Below, piece by piece: positions 9,354 to 18,319 of a stretch of DNA of 51,781 nucleotides. The notes beneath the pieces were generated by a model. The model saw nothing but the letters and a program-made list of their open reading frames with translations, was not told where the DNA came from and ran no database searches. Source of the stretch: UBA2942 sp045127535. Lineage in GTDB: Bacteria; Bacillota; Clostridia; Lachnospirales; Lachnospiraceae. The first letter of the stretch is position 1, and every line of letters starts with the position of its first letter. The stretch lies in assembly GCA_045127535.1 (NCBI GenBank), contig JBGVQN010000004.1, positions 1 through 51,781 of the forward strand, given 5' to 3'. Made by a program: the position numbers and the translations under genes.

Positions 9354-10508
9354 ATGGAAGCATATTTGGATAATTCAGCTACCACCAGGGTATTTCCCCA
9401 GGTGCAGCAGCTGATGATAGAGACAATGAATGAGGAGTATGGCAATCCTTCCTCCCTCCACACCAGAGGTGTGGCTGCGGAGGAATATGTGACAAAAGCC
9501 GCAGAACAGATTGCCAAAACCTTGAAAGTAGACAAAAAGGAAATTATTTTCACTTCCGGCGGCACAGAGTCCAACAATATGGCTCTCATAGGAGGTGCTT
9601 TTGCCAACCGCAGAAAAGGAAACCACCTGATCACCACAGCCATAGAGCATGCCAGTATAGGCAATCCTATGAAGTTTTTACAGGAGGCTGGTTTTGATGT
9701 TACCTATCTGCCAGTAGACAGCCAGGGGCATATCTCTTTAGAAGAATTAAAAGCGGCCATCCGCCCGGAAACCATTCTGGTATCCATGATGTATGTGAAT
9801 AACGAAATAGGAGCTGTAGAGCCTGTGGCAGAAGCTGCCAGGCTGGTAAAATCCATCAATCCGGACATCCTGTTTCATGTAGATGGGATTCAGGCATACG
9901 GCAAATATGTAATTCGTCCAAAGAGAGACCATATAGATATGCTGTCCGTCAGCAGTCATAAGATACATGGACCAAAAGGTGTAGGTTTCTTATATATCAG
10001 CGATAAGGCAAAGGTCAATCCTCTGATCTACGGAGGCGGCCAGCAGCGGGGCATGCGCTCCGGCACAGAAAATGTCCCCGGTATTGCGGGCCTTGGCCTG
10101 GCCGCAGAGCTGATCTATGAAAATCACACAGAAAAAATAGAAAAGCTATACCAGTTAAAAGAGCGTTTTACAGCAGGCATCCGTCAGTTAGAAGGAACCG
10201 TAGTCAACAGCCAGGACGGCAGGGAAGGTGCTCCCCACATCGTCAGCGTCAGTTTCTTAGGGATCCGCAGCGAAGTATTGCTCCACAGCCTGGAAATGGA
10301 GCAGATTTATGTATCTGCAGGTTCCGCTTGTTCTTCCAACAAACCGGCAGTGAGCAGTACCTTAACCGCTATTGGTGTAAAAAAAGAGTTGCTGGACTCT
10401 ACCCTTCGCTTTAGTTTCGGCACCTTCACTACCCCGGAAGAAATAGATTACACCCTGGAAGCACTTGCACGCCTGCTGCCAAAGCTGCGTAAGTACACCA
10501 GAATGTAA
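9354..10508 (+). CDS. Cysteine desulfurase, NifS/IscS type
   Basis: A PLP enzyme of 384 residues that takes sulfur from cysteine and carries it as a persulfide. It starts MEAYLDNSATTRV. The PLP lysine is in SSHKIHGPKG and the sulfur-carrying cysteine in SAGSACSSNKP, on the longer loop typical of group I desulfurases. ThiI follows after 40 bases. A dedicated desulfurase next to thiI is the usual Firmicute arrangement for 4-thiouridine (and sometimes thiazole) synthesis, so it probably supplies ThiI rather than general Fe-S assembly. GGAGG at 9344-9348 supports the ATG at 9354 over the upstream in-frame ATG at 9327. Confidence 0.92.
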   Translation: MEAYLDNSATTRVFPQVQQLMIETMNEEYGNPSSLHTRGVAAEEYVTKAAEQIAKTLKVDKKEIIFTSGGTESNNMALIGGAFANRRKGNHLITTAIEHASIGNPMKFLQEAGFDVTYLPVDSQGHISLEELKAAIRPETILVSMMYVNNEIGAVEPVAEAARLVKSINPDILFHVDGIQAYGKYVIRPKRDHIDMLSVSSHKIHGPKGVGFLYISDKAKVNPLIYGGGQQRGMRSGTENVPGIAGLGLAAELIYENHTEKIEKLYQLKERFTAGIRQLEGTVVNSQDGREGAPHIVSVSFLGIRSEVLLHSLEMEQIYVSAGSACSSNKPAVSSTLTAIGVKKELLDSTLRFSFGTFTTPEEIDYTLEALARLLPKLRKYTRM

Positions 10509-10548
10509 CAGTTGCAGAATAGCACCCCAGCAGGAGAAAGGATAAGGA

Positions 10549-11733
10549 ATGATTTTTCAGTCTTTTTTAATAAAATATGCAGAAATCGGTATTAAAGGAA
10601 AGAACCGGTATCTTTTCGAAGATGCTCTGGTTCGCCAGATCCAGATTCATTTAGAAAAAGTAGAAGGAACGTTTTACGTAACCAAGGCTTACGGCAGAAT
10701 CTATGTCAATGCAGAGTCTGAATATGACTATGACGAGTTGGTTGAAGAATTACAAAAGGTATTTGGTATTGTATGGATATGCCCTGTGCTGCAGCTGCCT
10801 GACGAGGGTTTTGATGTGCTGGCAGAAAAAATCGTAGATTATGTGAGAGAAGTACATCCAGATCGTAATCTGACCTTTAAGGTAGATGCCCGCCGTGCCA
10901 GAAAGAATTACCCGCTCACCTCTCAGGAGATCAACTGCCAGTTAGGGGAAGCACTGTTAAATGCATTCCCGGAGATGCAGGTAGATGTACACAAGCCCCA
11001 GATGCTGTTAAGCGTAGAGGTGCGTGACCAGTTTATCAACGTATATTCCATCAAGATCCCAGGTCCCGGCGGTATGCCTCTTGGCACTGCAGGACGGGCT
11101 ACCCTGCTGCTTTCCGGCGGTATCGACAGCCCGGTGGCAGGTTATATGATCGCAAAGCGCGGTGTGACCATAGATGCAGTCTATTTCCATGCACCCCCAT
11201 ACACCAGCGAGCGTGCCAAGAAAAAGGTAGTAGACCTGGCGTGTCTGGTAGCCAAGTATGCAGGCCCCATCCAGCTCCATGTAGTCAACTTCACTGATAT
11301 CCAGCTGTATATATATGAGCAGTGTCCTCATGAGCAGCTGACCATTATCATGCGCCGCTACATGATGCGCATTGCAGAAATGATCGCTAAGAAAAATGGT
11401 TCTATGGCGTTGATTACAGGAGAGAGCATTGGTCAGGTTGCATCCCAGACCATCCAGAGCTTAAATACCACCAACGAGGTATGTACGCTGCCTGTATTCC
11501 GTCCGGTCATTGCATTTGACAAGCAGGAAATCGTAGATGTGGCAGAAAAAATCAATACTTATGAGACCTCTATTCAGCCTTATGAGGACTGCTGTACCAT
11601 TTTTGTGGCAAAGCATCCGGTAACCAAGCCAAATCTCAATGTGATCATGTCTTCTGAACGGAAGCTTGCAGAAAAAATCGATGCAATGGTAGAAGAGGCT
11701 ATGAACACCATTGAAACCATTATCTGCCAATAA
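10549..11733 (+). CDS. thiI: tRNA 4-thiouridine synthase (ThiI), short form
   Basis: A 394-residue enzyme that makes s4U8 in tRNA using persulfide sulfur. The order is an N-terminal ferredoxin-like segment, THUMP domain (about 60-170) and PP-loop ATPase with SGGIDS near residues 188-194. The C-terminal rhodanese domain of the E. coli enzyme is absent, as in most Firmicutes; the protein ends soon after YEDCCTIFVAKHP. The partner desulfurase is immediately upstream. The ATG follows AGGAGAAAGGATAAGGA. An intrinsic terminator at 11803-11838 closes the run that begins at prmA. Confidence 0.95.
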   Translation: MIFQSFLIKYAEIGIKGKNRYLFEDALVRQIQIHLEKVEGTFYVTKAYGRIYVNAESEYDYDELVEELQKVFGIVWICPVLQLPDEGFDVLAEKIVDYVREVHPDRNLTFKVDARRARKNYPLTSQEINCQLGEALLNAFPEMQVDVHKPQMLLSVEVRDQFINVYSIKIPGPGGMPLGTAGRATLLLSGGIDSPVAGYMIAKRGVTIDAVYFHAPPYTSERAKKKVVDLACLVAKYAGPIQLHVVNFTDIQLYIYEQCPHEQLTIIMRRYMMRIAEMIAKKNGSMALITGESIGQVASQTIQSLNTTNEVCTLPVFRPVIAFDKQEIVDVAEKINTYETSIQPYEDCCTIFVAKHPVTKPNLNVIMSSERKLAEKIDAMVEEAMNTIETIICQ

Positions 11734-11802
11734 TGATAAAGAGGGCAGAAAAGTCAGAAACACCATTGGGATGTGGCATTGGCTTTTCTTAGATATAACA
11801 AA

Positions 11803-11838
11803 AAAAGAGATACGGTTTGTATCGTATCTCTTTTACAA
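11803..11838. terminator. Bidirectional intrinsic terminator between thiI and the HPr-like gene
   Basis: AAAAGAGATACG (11803-11814) pairs perfectly with CGTATCTCTTTT (11823-11834) across an 8-base loop. A-rich and T-rich flanks let it work on both strands, and it sits between two convergent genes. Confidence 0.85.
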
Positions 11839-11937
11839 TACTATATGAAATTGTGATGTCCAGGATATGGGAAACCAATCCTGTATATTTTGTAAAAACA
11901 GAAACTTTGGTTGGAAGTTTCAATTCTGATTATCTGA

Positions 11938-12171
11938 TTATTTTACGATGTATGGAGCCAGTGCCTCTAATAAAGCCTCAGTATCATCCTCTCCATGTAC
12001 ATGTAATTCAATGTCCTTGGATAAATCTAAGGAAAAGATACCCATGATGGATTTTGCATCAATCACATATCTGCCGGATACTAAATCGAAGTCAGAATTG
12101 AATCTGCTTAAGGTGTTTACAAAACTCTTTACTTTGTCAATAGAATCTAAATTGATTTTTAAATTAAGCAC
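11938..12171 (-). CDS. HPr-like protein lacking the phosphorylatable histidine
   Basis: A 77-residue protein with the second half of an HPr fold clearly conserved: DAKSIMGIFSLDL (the Ser46 region) and HGEDDTEALLEAL near the end. The N-terminal GLHARPA segment that holds the phosphorylated His15 in true HPr is replaced by a sequence with no histidine (DSIDKVKSFVN). It therefore cannot accept phosphate from Enzyme I in the ordinary way. By analogy with Crh it may act through the serine site, but that is inference. Start is GTG at 12171, preceded on the - strand by AAGGAGGG at eight bases. It is a single-gene unit with its own promoter. Confidence 0.8.
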   Translation of the reverse strand: MLNLKINLDSIDKVKSFVNTLSRFNSDFDLVSGRYVIDAKSIMGIFSLDLSKDIELHVHGEDDTEALLEALAPYIVK

Positions 12172-12221
12172 TTGTAGAGCCCTCCTTATATATCATAAAT
12201 GGTTCTTCCGAATCTATGTTT

Positions 12222-12250
12222 ATAGTAATATTTTAACTGGAAAAAGTCAA
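12222..12250 (-). promoter_or_regulatory. Sigma-A-type promoter for the HPr-like gene
   Basis: Read on the - strand: TTGACT (12250-12245), 17 bases, TACTAT (12227-12222). It points to the GTG start at 12171 with a short leader containing the AAGGAGGG site. Confidence 0.7.
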
Positions 12251-12428
12251 CCGGATATGGCGAAAAAATTATGATTGTTATTAGAAAAATTTGTGGAGAA
12301 AGGAAGAAATTTCTAAAAAATCATATAAATGATATTTTATTTAGTTCAATAGAAAGTGTACCGGGCATATGTTCGAATTGGAAGAAAAGCAGTATGGAAG
12401 GTTTGTGGAAAATATAAGTTACATTGAT

Positions 12429-12457
12429 TTTACAAACAGAAAAAAATGTATTACAAT
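12429..12457 (+). promoter_or_regulatory. Sigma-A-type promoter for mtaB
   Basis: TTTACA (12429-12434), 17 bases, TACAAT (12452-12457). The predicted leader to the mtaB ATG is about 50 bases. The rest of 12275-12511 is AT-rich with no other feature I can support. Confidence 0.6.
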
Positions 12458-12511
12458 GTGTTCAGCAAAGTCATGCATCCAGGCAGATGAGAAGGCACAG
12501 GAGGAAAGTAA

Positions 12512-13864
12512 ATGAAGACAGCAGCATTTCATACACTGGGTTGTAAAGTAAATGCGTATGAGACAGATGCCATGGAACAGATATTAACAGAAAGAGGATA
12601 CAGGATTGTATCCTTTGAGGATGTGGCAGATGTATATATTATCAATACCTGTTCTGTAACCAACATTGCAGACAGAAAGTCCAGGCAGATGATCCATCGC
12701 GCCAGAAAACAGAATCCGCAGGCGATTGTAGCAGCAGCAGGCTGTTATGTGCAGGCAGCACCGGAAGAGGTACTAAAGGATGCCGGAGTGGATGTAATTA
12801 TAGGAAACAACCGCAAGAAAGAAATTGCGGATATTTTAGATGCCTATCTGGCACAAAAGGAACAGTGTTTTGTGTCTGATATTGGCAAAGAAAAGGAATG
12901 TGAGCCTCTGTCAATTGCCCGGGTGTCCGGACAGGAGCAGTTGGGACATACCAGAGCTTACTTAAAGATTCAGGATGGCTGTAACCAGTTCTGCAGCTAT
13001 TGTATTATCCCTTACGTAAGAGGCCGGGTACGCAGCCGGAGTATAGAGGATGTAACGGCAGAGGCGGCAGCATTGGCTGCTTCCGGTATCCAGGAAGTGG
13101 TGCTCACAGGCATCCATATCAGCTCTTACGGCCTGGACTGGAAAGAGACAGATAGAAAGCAGGGACAGGCTCTGCTGGCTTTGCTTCAGGCCATCCATGA
13201 TATACCGGGTATCAGCCGGATCCGGTTAGGTTCCCTGGAGCCTCGTATTGTAACAGAGGATTTTGCAAAAGCGTTGGCCAGACTGCCAAAGCTGTGTCCA
13301 CACTTTCATTTGTCTTTACAGAGCGGTTGTGATGCCACTCTGCGCCGGATGAACCGGAAGTATACCACTGAAGAATACAAGGCAGGCTGTAATAGTTTAC
13401 GGAAATATTTTGTCAGCCCTGCGATTACCACAGACGTGATTGCAGGCTTTCCGGGAGAGACAGAAGAAGAATTTGCACAGACCATGGCATTTGTCCGGGA
13501 AATCGGTTTTTATGAAATGCATGTGTTTAAATATTCCAGAAGAAAAGGCACTGTGGCAGATAAAATGGAGCAGCAGATACCAGAAGAAATCAAAACCAGA
13601 CGCAGCAAAGAGCTGATTGCTCTGGGAGCAGAGATGTCTGAACACTACCGGAAGCAGTTCGTGGGAAAAGAAGGTACAGTACTGTTAGAGGAACCTGTGG
13701 AGATTCAGGGAGAAACCTATATGAGTGGTTATCTGCCGGAGTATATCCGGGTGGCAGTAAAAACAGAAGAACCTGCCAATTCTCTGGTTACAGGGAACCT
13801 GGCTGGAATGCTGACTGCAGAATGTATGATATTGCAGCCCGCTTCCATAGCAGAAAATGCATAA
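12512..13864 (+). CDS. mtaB: tRNA t6A37 methylthiotransferase (MtaB)
   Basis: A radical-SAM methylthiotransferase of 450 residues that turns t6A into ms2t6A at position 37 of ANN-decoding tRNAs. The N-terminal UPF0004 domain begins TLGCKVNAYETDAME and has the three cysteines for the second iron-sulfur cluster (Cys10, the Cys of NTCSV and that of AAGCY). The radical-SAM cluster is C157, C161 and C164 in CNQFCSYC. A C-terminal TRAM-like region follows. The LGCKVN start, as opposed to LGCPKN, separates MtaB from the ribosomal-protein enzyme RimO. The ATG follows AGGAGGAAAGTAA. Confidence 0.94.
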   Translation: MKTAAFHTLGCKVNAYETDAMEQILTERGYRIVSFEDVADVYIINTCSVTNIADRKSRQMIHRARKQNPQAIVAAAGCYVQAAPEEVLKDAGVDVIIGNNRKKEIADILDAYLAQKEQCFVSDIGKEKECEPLSIARVSGQEQLGHTRAYLKIQDGCNQFCSYCIIPYVRGRVRSRSIEDVTAEAAALAASGIQEVVLTGIHISSYGLDWKETDRKQGQALLALLQAIHDIPGISRIRLGSLEPRIVTEDFAKALARLPKLCPHFHLSLQSGCDATLRRMNRKYTTEEYKAGCNSLRKYFVSPAITTDVIAGFPGETEEEFAQTMAFVREIGFYEMHVFKYSRRKGTVADKMEQQIPEEIKTRRSKELIALGAEMSEHYRKQFVGKEGTVLLEEPVEIQGETYMSGYLPEYIRVAVKTEEPANSLVTGNLAGMLTAECMILQPASIAENA

Positions 13865-13895
13865 CAGATGGATCCAGTTCTTCTGTGTCCATCTG
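13865..13895 (+). terminator. Weak hairpin after mtaB
   Basis: CAGATGG (13865-13871) pairs with CCATCTG (13889-13895) across a 17-base loop. No T run follows, so termination here is uncertain. Confidence 0.35.
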
Positions 13896-14021
13896 CTGGC
13901 TGAATTTACAGAAAAATTTTTTAATACAATGCAAATGATGCAGAACCTTTTGGAAATTGCAAAATTACGTGTAAATTCAGAAAAATTGCTATGAAGTTTT
14001 TCAAGAGAATTGAATCTTTGC

Positions 14022-14050
14022 TTGCATAGACGGAAAATCTATATTACAAT
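14022..14050 (+). promoter_or_regulatory. Promoter of the ireB-ruvX-DUF1292 operon
   Basis: TTGCAT (14022-14027), 17 bases, TACAAT (14045-14050). Transcription would begin near 14057. That rules out any ireB start upstream of it and supports the ATG at 14100. Confidence 0.65.
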
Positions 14051-14099
14051 AAGTATGGTATTGTGTTCGGAAATAGCATACAGAAAGAATGTGAAAATA

Positions 14100-14384
14100 A
14101 TGAAAGAAATGACGAATACACAGTTTTTTCAGTTTCCTCAGGAAGAAGGAGAAGATGTTGCAACCATCATTGCCAGCGTATATGATGCGCTGAGGGAAAA
14201 AGGATATAATCCAATCAGTCAGATCGTGGGATATATTATGTCTGGTGATCCATCCTATATTACCAGCTATAACAATGCCAGAAGCCTGATTATGAAGGTA
14301 GAGCGTGATGAACTGCTGGAGGAGTTTGTAAAGGTTTATATTAACACCAATTTGGAGAATAATACAGAAGATATATGCGAATAA
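14100..14384 (+). CDS. ireB: IreB family regulatory phosphoprotein (DUF965)
   Basis: A small protein of 94 residues (89 in the studied E. faecalis IreB). In enterococci it is phosphorylated by the PASTA kinase IreK on N-terminal threonines and dampens cephalosporin tolerance. Here the N-terminus has Thr5 and Thr7 in MTNTQFFQF, in a comparable position; phosphorylation is inference. The conserved body includes ALREKGYNPISQIVGYI and GDPSYITSYNNAR. Start 14100 lies downstream of a good promoter; the second ATG at 14109 is also possible. It overlaps ruvX by 10 bases and belongs to the conserved ireB-ruvX-DUF1292 gene set. Confidence 0.92.
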   Translation: MKEMTNTQFFQFPQEEGEDVATIIASVYDALREKGYNPISQIVGYIMSGDPSYITSYNNARSLIMKVERDELLEEFVKVYINTNLENNTEDICE

Positions 14385-14824
14385 TTGGATTGGATTATGG
14401 TTCAAAGACAGTAGGCGTGGCGGTCAGTGATGCCCTTGGGTGGACTGCCCAGCCCGTAGAGACAATTGTCAGAAAAGAAGAGAATAAGCTTCGTAAAACG
14501 CTGGCCAGAATACAGGAAATCGCACAGGAATACGGTGCAGAGCGCATTGTACTGGGATTTCCCAAAATGATGAATAATACCCTAGGGGACCGGGCAGAAA
14601 AGACCATGGAATTTAAAGAAATGGTAGAAAAACGCACCGGTCTGCCTGTGGTGCTCTGGGACGAGCGTCTGACCACTCGTTCTGCGGAGTCAGTACTTCA
14701 GGAAAGCGGTGTCCGCAGGGAAAACCGTAAGGCATGTATTGACCAGATTGCAGCAATTTTTATTTTGCAGGGATATTTGGATTCTCTGGTTCACAGCCAG
14801 GAGGATTCTGATGAGCAGGACTGA
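14375..14824 (+). CDS. ruvX: RuvX/YqgF family RNase H-like protein
   Basis: A 149-residue RNase H-fold protein, called putative pre-16S rRNA nuclease or Holliday junction resolvase RuvX. It begins MRIIGLDYGSKTVGVAVSD, whose Asp7 is the first active-site acid. It also has GFPKMMNNTLG, WDERLTT and the terminal acid in DQIAAIFILQGYLD. Length is normal. It overlaps the end of ireB by 10 bases, so translation is probably coupled. Confidence 0.93.
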   Translation: MRIIGLDYGSKTVGVAVSDALGWTAQPVETIVRKEENKLRKTLARIQEIAQEYGAERIVLGFPKMMNNTLGDRAEKTMEFKEMVEKRTGLPVVLWDERLTTRSAESVLQESGVRRENRKACIDQIAAIFILQGYLDSLVHSQEDSDEQD

Positions 14825-14903
14825 CAAATATAGGCGGGCTTTGCGATAAATAAAGGATGAAAGCCACAGAACACAATCAAAGAAAGGAAAAGGTTATCAG
14901 AGA

Positions 14904-15161
14904 ATGGATGAGAAAATAATTTTTGCAGATGATTCCGGGAATGAAATTGCGTTTTATGTGATAGAGCAGACGGAACTGAACGGAATTACGTATCTGCTGG
15001 TTACAGATTCCCAGGAGGATGAGGGAGAGTGCTTCCTGTTTAAGGATATATCTGCCAAGGAAGATGCAGAGGCAGTTTATGTACCGGTAGAAGATGATGT
15101 GGAATTAGAGGCTTTGAGCAAGGTTTTTGCAGAGCTTTTAGAGGACGTGGAGATTATTTAG
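14904..15161 (+). CDS. DUF1292 protein (YrzB family)
   Basis: An acidic 85-residue protein of unknown biochemical function, with the usual DUF1292 features: an N-terminal DDSGNEIAFYVIEQTELNG strand pair, YLLVTDSQEDEG, and an acidic C-terminus. In many Firmicutes it follows ireB and ruvX, as here. It lies 79 bases after ruvX with GAAAGGAAAAGG upstream. No transmembrane or signal segment. Confidence 0.88.
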   Translation: MDEKIIFADDSGNEIAFYVIEQTELNGITYLLVTDSQEDEGECFLFKDISAKEDAEAVYVPVEDDVELEALSKVFAELLEDVEII

Positions 15162-15369
15162 CAGGTGTGGCAGGCACAGGTCTGTCAAGCAGCTGCGGGA
15201 CTGCGTGGTAAATATAGTTTACAGGCAGAATTGGAGAAGATCGGGAGATTTTTTTACAAATAAGATGGTTTGACTGTAGGTATTGGGAGGACACCTGCGG
15301 TTATTACATAAAAATATATACCAGGCCGTTTATTGCGGTTTTCTTTTGGTATCTTTATGGAGGTGCAAT

Positions 15370-17028
15370 TTGGAACAGAAATTAAAAATTATTCCATTAG
15401 GCGGATTAGAGCAGATTGGTATGAACATGACAGCCTTTGAGTATGGAGACAGCATTATCGTAGTGGACTGTGGTCTGTCTTTTCCATCAGAAGATATGCT
15501 GGGAATTGATCTGGTGATTCCTGATGTCACATATCTGAGACAGAATATCAGTAAGGTAAAGGGTTTTGTCATTACACATGGTCATGAGGATCATATTGGT
15601 GCTTTGCCGTATATTTTGCGGGATGTGAATGTACCAGTATATGGTACCAAGCTGACACTGGCCATTATTGAAAACAAGCTCAATGAGCATGGTCTGACCA
15701 AGAGCGTCAAGAGAAAAGTAGTCAGATACGGACAGACGGTAACCATGGGAGATTTCAAGGTAGAGTTTATTCGTACCAATCACAGCATTGCAGATGCAGC
15801 AGCGCTGGCAATTTTTACACCGGTGGGAACTGTGATTCATACAGGAGACTTTAAGGTAGACTATACACCAGTATTTGGAGACAGCGCAGATTTACAGAGA
15901 TTTGGAGAGCTGGGTAAGAAGGGTGTGCTGGCACTTCTTTGCGACAGTACCAATGCAGTGCGTCCGGGCTTTACCAGCTCTGAGCGTACAGTAGGTAAGG
16001 TATTTGACAATCTGTTTGCAGAAAACAGGAATCATCGTATTATTGTGGCTACCTTTGCTTCTAATGTAGACCGTGTACAGCAGATCATTAATACAGCGTA
16101 TAAGTATGGACGTAAGGTAGTGGTAGAGGGCCGGAGCATGGTATCCATCATTACCATTGCACAAGAGTTAGGGTATATTAAGATTCCTGAGGGCACTTTA
16201 ATCGATATTGATCTGCTGAAAAATTATCCGGATGAGCAGACCGTTCTGATTACCACAGGCAGTCAGGGAGAGTCTATGGCAGCATTGTCCCGTATGGCTT
16301 CCGGTATCCACAGAAAGGTATCCATTAAGCCGGATGATGTGATTATTTTCAGTTCTCATCCGATTCCAGGTAATGAAAAGGCAGTTTCCAAAGTCATGAA
16401 TGAATTATCCATGCAGGGAGCCAATGTGATTTTCCAGGATACCCATGTGTCCGGACATGCATGCCAGGAAGAAATCAAGCTGATCTATTCTCTGGTACGT
16501 CCAAAATATTCCATTCCGGTGCACGGGGAGTATCGCCATCGTATTGCACAGGCAGAGATTGCTGTCAGTCTGGGTATTGCTGAAGAAGATACTTTTATGT
16601 TGAATTCCGGAGATGTGCTGGAGTTAGATGCAGACAGCGCAGCAGTTACCGGGCAGGTAAGCCATGGCGCTGTACTGGTAGATGGCCTGGGAGTAGGTGA
16701 TGTAGGCAACATCGTACTGCGTGACAGACAGAACCTGTCTCAGGATGGTATTATTATCATCGTACTGACACTGAACCGTTATAACAATGAACTGTTGGCA
16801 GGACCTGATATTGTATCCAGAGGTTTTGTATATGTAAGAGAGTCTGAAAATCTCATGGAAGAATCCAGGCTTGTGGTGGAAGATGCTGTATACAGCTGTC
16901 TGGACCGCCGGATCACAGACTGGACCAAGATTAAGAATGTGATCAGAGACAGTCTGGGGGATTTCATCTGGAAGAAGATGAAGCGTAGTCCTATGATTCT
17001 GCCAATTATTATGGAAGTGAACATCTGA
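15370..17028 (+). CDS. rnj: Ribonuclease J
   Basis: A metallo-beta-lactamase/beta-CASP nuclease of 552 residues with 5'-3' exonuclease and endonuclease activity in mRNA turnover and rRNA maturation. The metal site HxHxDH is at His70-His75 (HGHEDH). Later motifs are HTGDFK, CDSTNA and, near the end of the beta-CASP region, HVSGHACQEE and HGEYRH. I chose the TTG at 15370 because GGAGG lies six bases upstream and the product then starts LEQKLKIIPLGGLEQIG, as in other RNase J proteins. An in-frame extension to 15283 would add 29 unlikely residues. A hairpin-like stretch ending in a T-rich run (15324-15357) precedes it and might attenuate. Confidence 0.94.
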   Translation: MEQKLKIIPLGGLEQIGMNMTAFEYGDSIIVVDCGLSFPSEDMLGIDLVIPDVTYLRQNISKVKGFVITHGHEDHIGALPYILRDVNVPVYGTKLTLAIIENKLNEHGLTKSVKRKVVRYGQTVTMGDFKVEFIRTNHSIADAAALAIFTPVGTVIHTGDFKVDYTPVFGDSADLQRFGELGKKGVLALLCDSTNAVRPGFTSSERTVGKVFDNLFAENRNHRIIVATFASNVDRVQQIINTAYKYGRKVVVEGRSMVSIITIAQELGYIKIPEGTLIDIDLLKNYPDEQTVLITTGSQGESMAALSRMASGIHRKVSIKPDDVIIFSSHPIPGNEKAVSKVMNELSMQGANVIFQDTHVSGHACQEEIKLIYSLVRPKYSIPVHGEYRHRIAQAEIAVSLGIAEEDTFMLNSGDVLELDADSAAVTGQVSHGAVLVDGLGVGDVGNIVLRDRQNLSQDGIIIIVLTLNRYNNELLAGPDIVSRGFVYVRESENLMEESRLVVEDAVYSCLDRRITDWTKIKNVIRDSLGDFIWKKMKRSPMILPIIMEVNI

Positions 17029-17155
17029 TACCGCCTGTGTGAAGTGGTCAGACACAAATAAGGTCAAAAACCTGCGAAATTGGATTTTATCAGGATGCAG
17101 AAAGATCCGTTTTCCATATGTGCTGAATCCAGGCTGAGAGAAAGGGGATGATACA

Positions 17156-17548
17156 GTGGCGGAAAAAAAGACTGGAAAGTCTGTAGATTATGATGCGCTT
17201 ACCGGAGGGATTTTAAAGGCAAGCCTGCGGATCACCATAGGAATTATACTTGTGGGTCTGATGTATGTATGCATTGTAACAAGTTATACCTTTGGCTATC
17301 AGATTTTTCAGGATGAGCCTTATCATCCGGATTCTGCCCGCAGCGTCAGTGTTACAGTACCGGAAGGGTGCAGTACCCTGGATATGGGAGAAGCTTTGGA
17401 AGAAGCGGATCTGATTGAGAATGCATATGTGTTTGTCCTGCAGTCCAAGCTGTATGGGTATTCCATACAGCCGGGAGAGCATGTGATCAGTGATGCAATG
17501 ACCACCAAAGAAATACTGAAAGCACTCAGTGAAACAGAGGCAGAATGA
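17156..17548 (+). CDS. Truncated MltG/YceG-like membrane protein without the catalytic domain
   Basis: A 130-residue protein with one membrane helix (about 25-48) and then an extracellular part with the LysM-like subdomain pattern of MltG: VTVPEGCSTLDMGEALEEADLI, followed by a short segment. Full MltG proteins are about 330 residues or more and carry the catalytic glutamate in the missing C-terminal part. The position matches yrrL (mltG) of Bacillus, before a yrrM homologue. So it is probably a reduced MltG relative with a non-enzymatic role. Start is GTG at 17156, after AAAGGGGATGATACA. The 3' end is 16 bases before the next ATG. Confidence 0.7.
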   Translation: MAEKKTGKSVDYDALTGGILKASLRITIGIILVGLMYVCIVTSYTFGYQIFQDEPYHPDSARSVSVTVPEGCSTLDMGEALEEADLIENAYVFVLQSKLYGYSIQPGEHVISDAMTTKEILKALSETEAE

Positions 17549-17564
17549 TCAGTTTGGAGGAACC

Positions 17565-18242
17565 ATGATTGTTGAGGATAGAATGACGGCATATATCCAG
17601 TCTCTGGAAATGCCGGAAAGTGAACTGTGCGGCAGGCTGAGAGAGGAAGCCCGCAGGGACAGAGTACCCATTATCCGGGTGGAAACGGCCAGTCTCCTGC
17701 GTGTGCTGGTGCAGATGACCAGACCCATGCGGATTTTGGAGGTGGGTACGGCCATTGGCTATTCTGCCATTTTAATAAGCGAATGTATGCCTGCAGGAGC
17801 CCATATTACCACCATCGAAAAGTATGAACCCAGAATCCCTGTAGCCAGGGAAAATATCCGTCTGGCAGAGAGAGGATCCTGCATTGAACTGATAGAGGGA
17901 GATGCTTTGGAAGTGTTGAAGGGACTGGAAGGTCCGTATGATTTTATTTTTATGGATGCAGCCAAAGGACAGTATATCCATTTCCTGCCGGAACTGATGC
18001 GGCTTTTGCCTCCGGGAGGACTGCTGGTATCAGATAATGTGCTTCAGGACGGAGATGTGATGGAGTCCCGGTATGCTGTTACCAGGCGCAACCGTACCAT
18101 TCACAGCAGGATGCGGGAATATCTTTATGCCTTAAAGCACGATACCAGGCTGCAGACAGCAGTGCTTTCCGTAGGAGATGGTATTACATTAAGTTACCGG
18201 CTTCCTGCAGAGAAGGATCCTGCAGAAAAGAGTAAAGAATAG
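17565..18242 (+). CDS. trmR: O-methyltransferase of the YrrM/TrmR type
   Basis: A class I SAM methyltransferase of 225 residues in the COMT-like family. The SAM loop is RILEVGTAIGYSAI, followed by the acidic ISTIEKYEP-type segment (here TTIEKYEP) and FIFMDAAKGQY, with the metal-binding Asp of DNVLQDGDV. In Bacillus the yrrM product (TrmR) methylates 5-hydroxyuridine at tRNA position 34 to 5-methoxyuridine. The U32 protein that makes 5-hydroxyuridine is the next gene here, so the same job is likely. I chose the ATG at 17565 because GGAGG lies directly upstream; an open frame reaches back to 17529. Confidence 0.82.
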   Translation: MIVEDRMTAYIQSLEMPESELCGRLREEARRDRVPIIRVETASLLRVLVQMTRPMRILEVGTAIGYSAILISECMPAGAHITTIEKYEPRIPVARENIRLAERGSCIELIEGDALEVLKGLEGPYDFIFMDAAKGQYIHFLPELMRLLPPGGLLVSDNVLQDGDVMESRYAVTRRNRTIHSRMREYLYALKHDTRLQTAVLSVGDGITLSYRLPAEKDPAEKSKE

Positions 18243-18254
18243 ATATGCGTGTTT

Positions 18255-18295
18255 GTCAAAGCGGACATTCTCTCCGGACGAATGTCCGCTTTGAC
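18255..18295. terminator. Long perfect hairpin between trmR and trhP
   Basis: GTCAAAGCGGACATTC (18255-18270) pairs perfectly with GAATGTCCGCTTTGAC (18280-18295) across a 9-base loop. No T run follows, so it may be an mRNA-processing or stability structure rather than a terminator. Confidence 0.5.
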
Positions 18296-18319
18296 CAGTC
18301 AGACAGGTACTTTCAGCAC

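Noticed and set aside
15162..15369. Riboswitch before RNase J
   Set aside because: There is a weak hairpin near 15330 with a T-rich run, but no known riboswitch core sequence. I leave it as a possible attenuator only.
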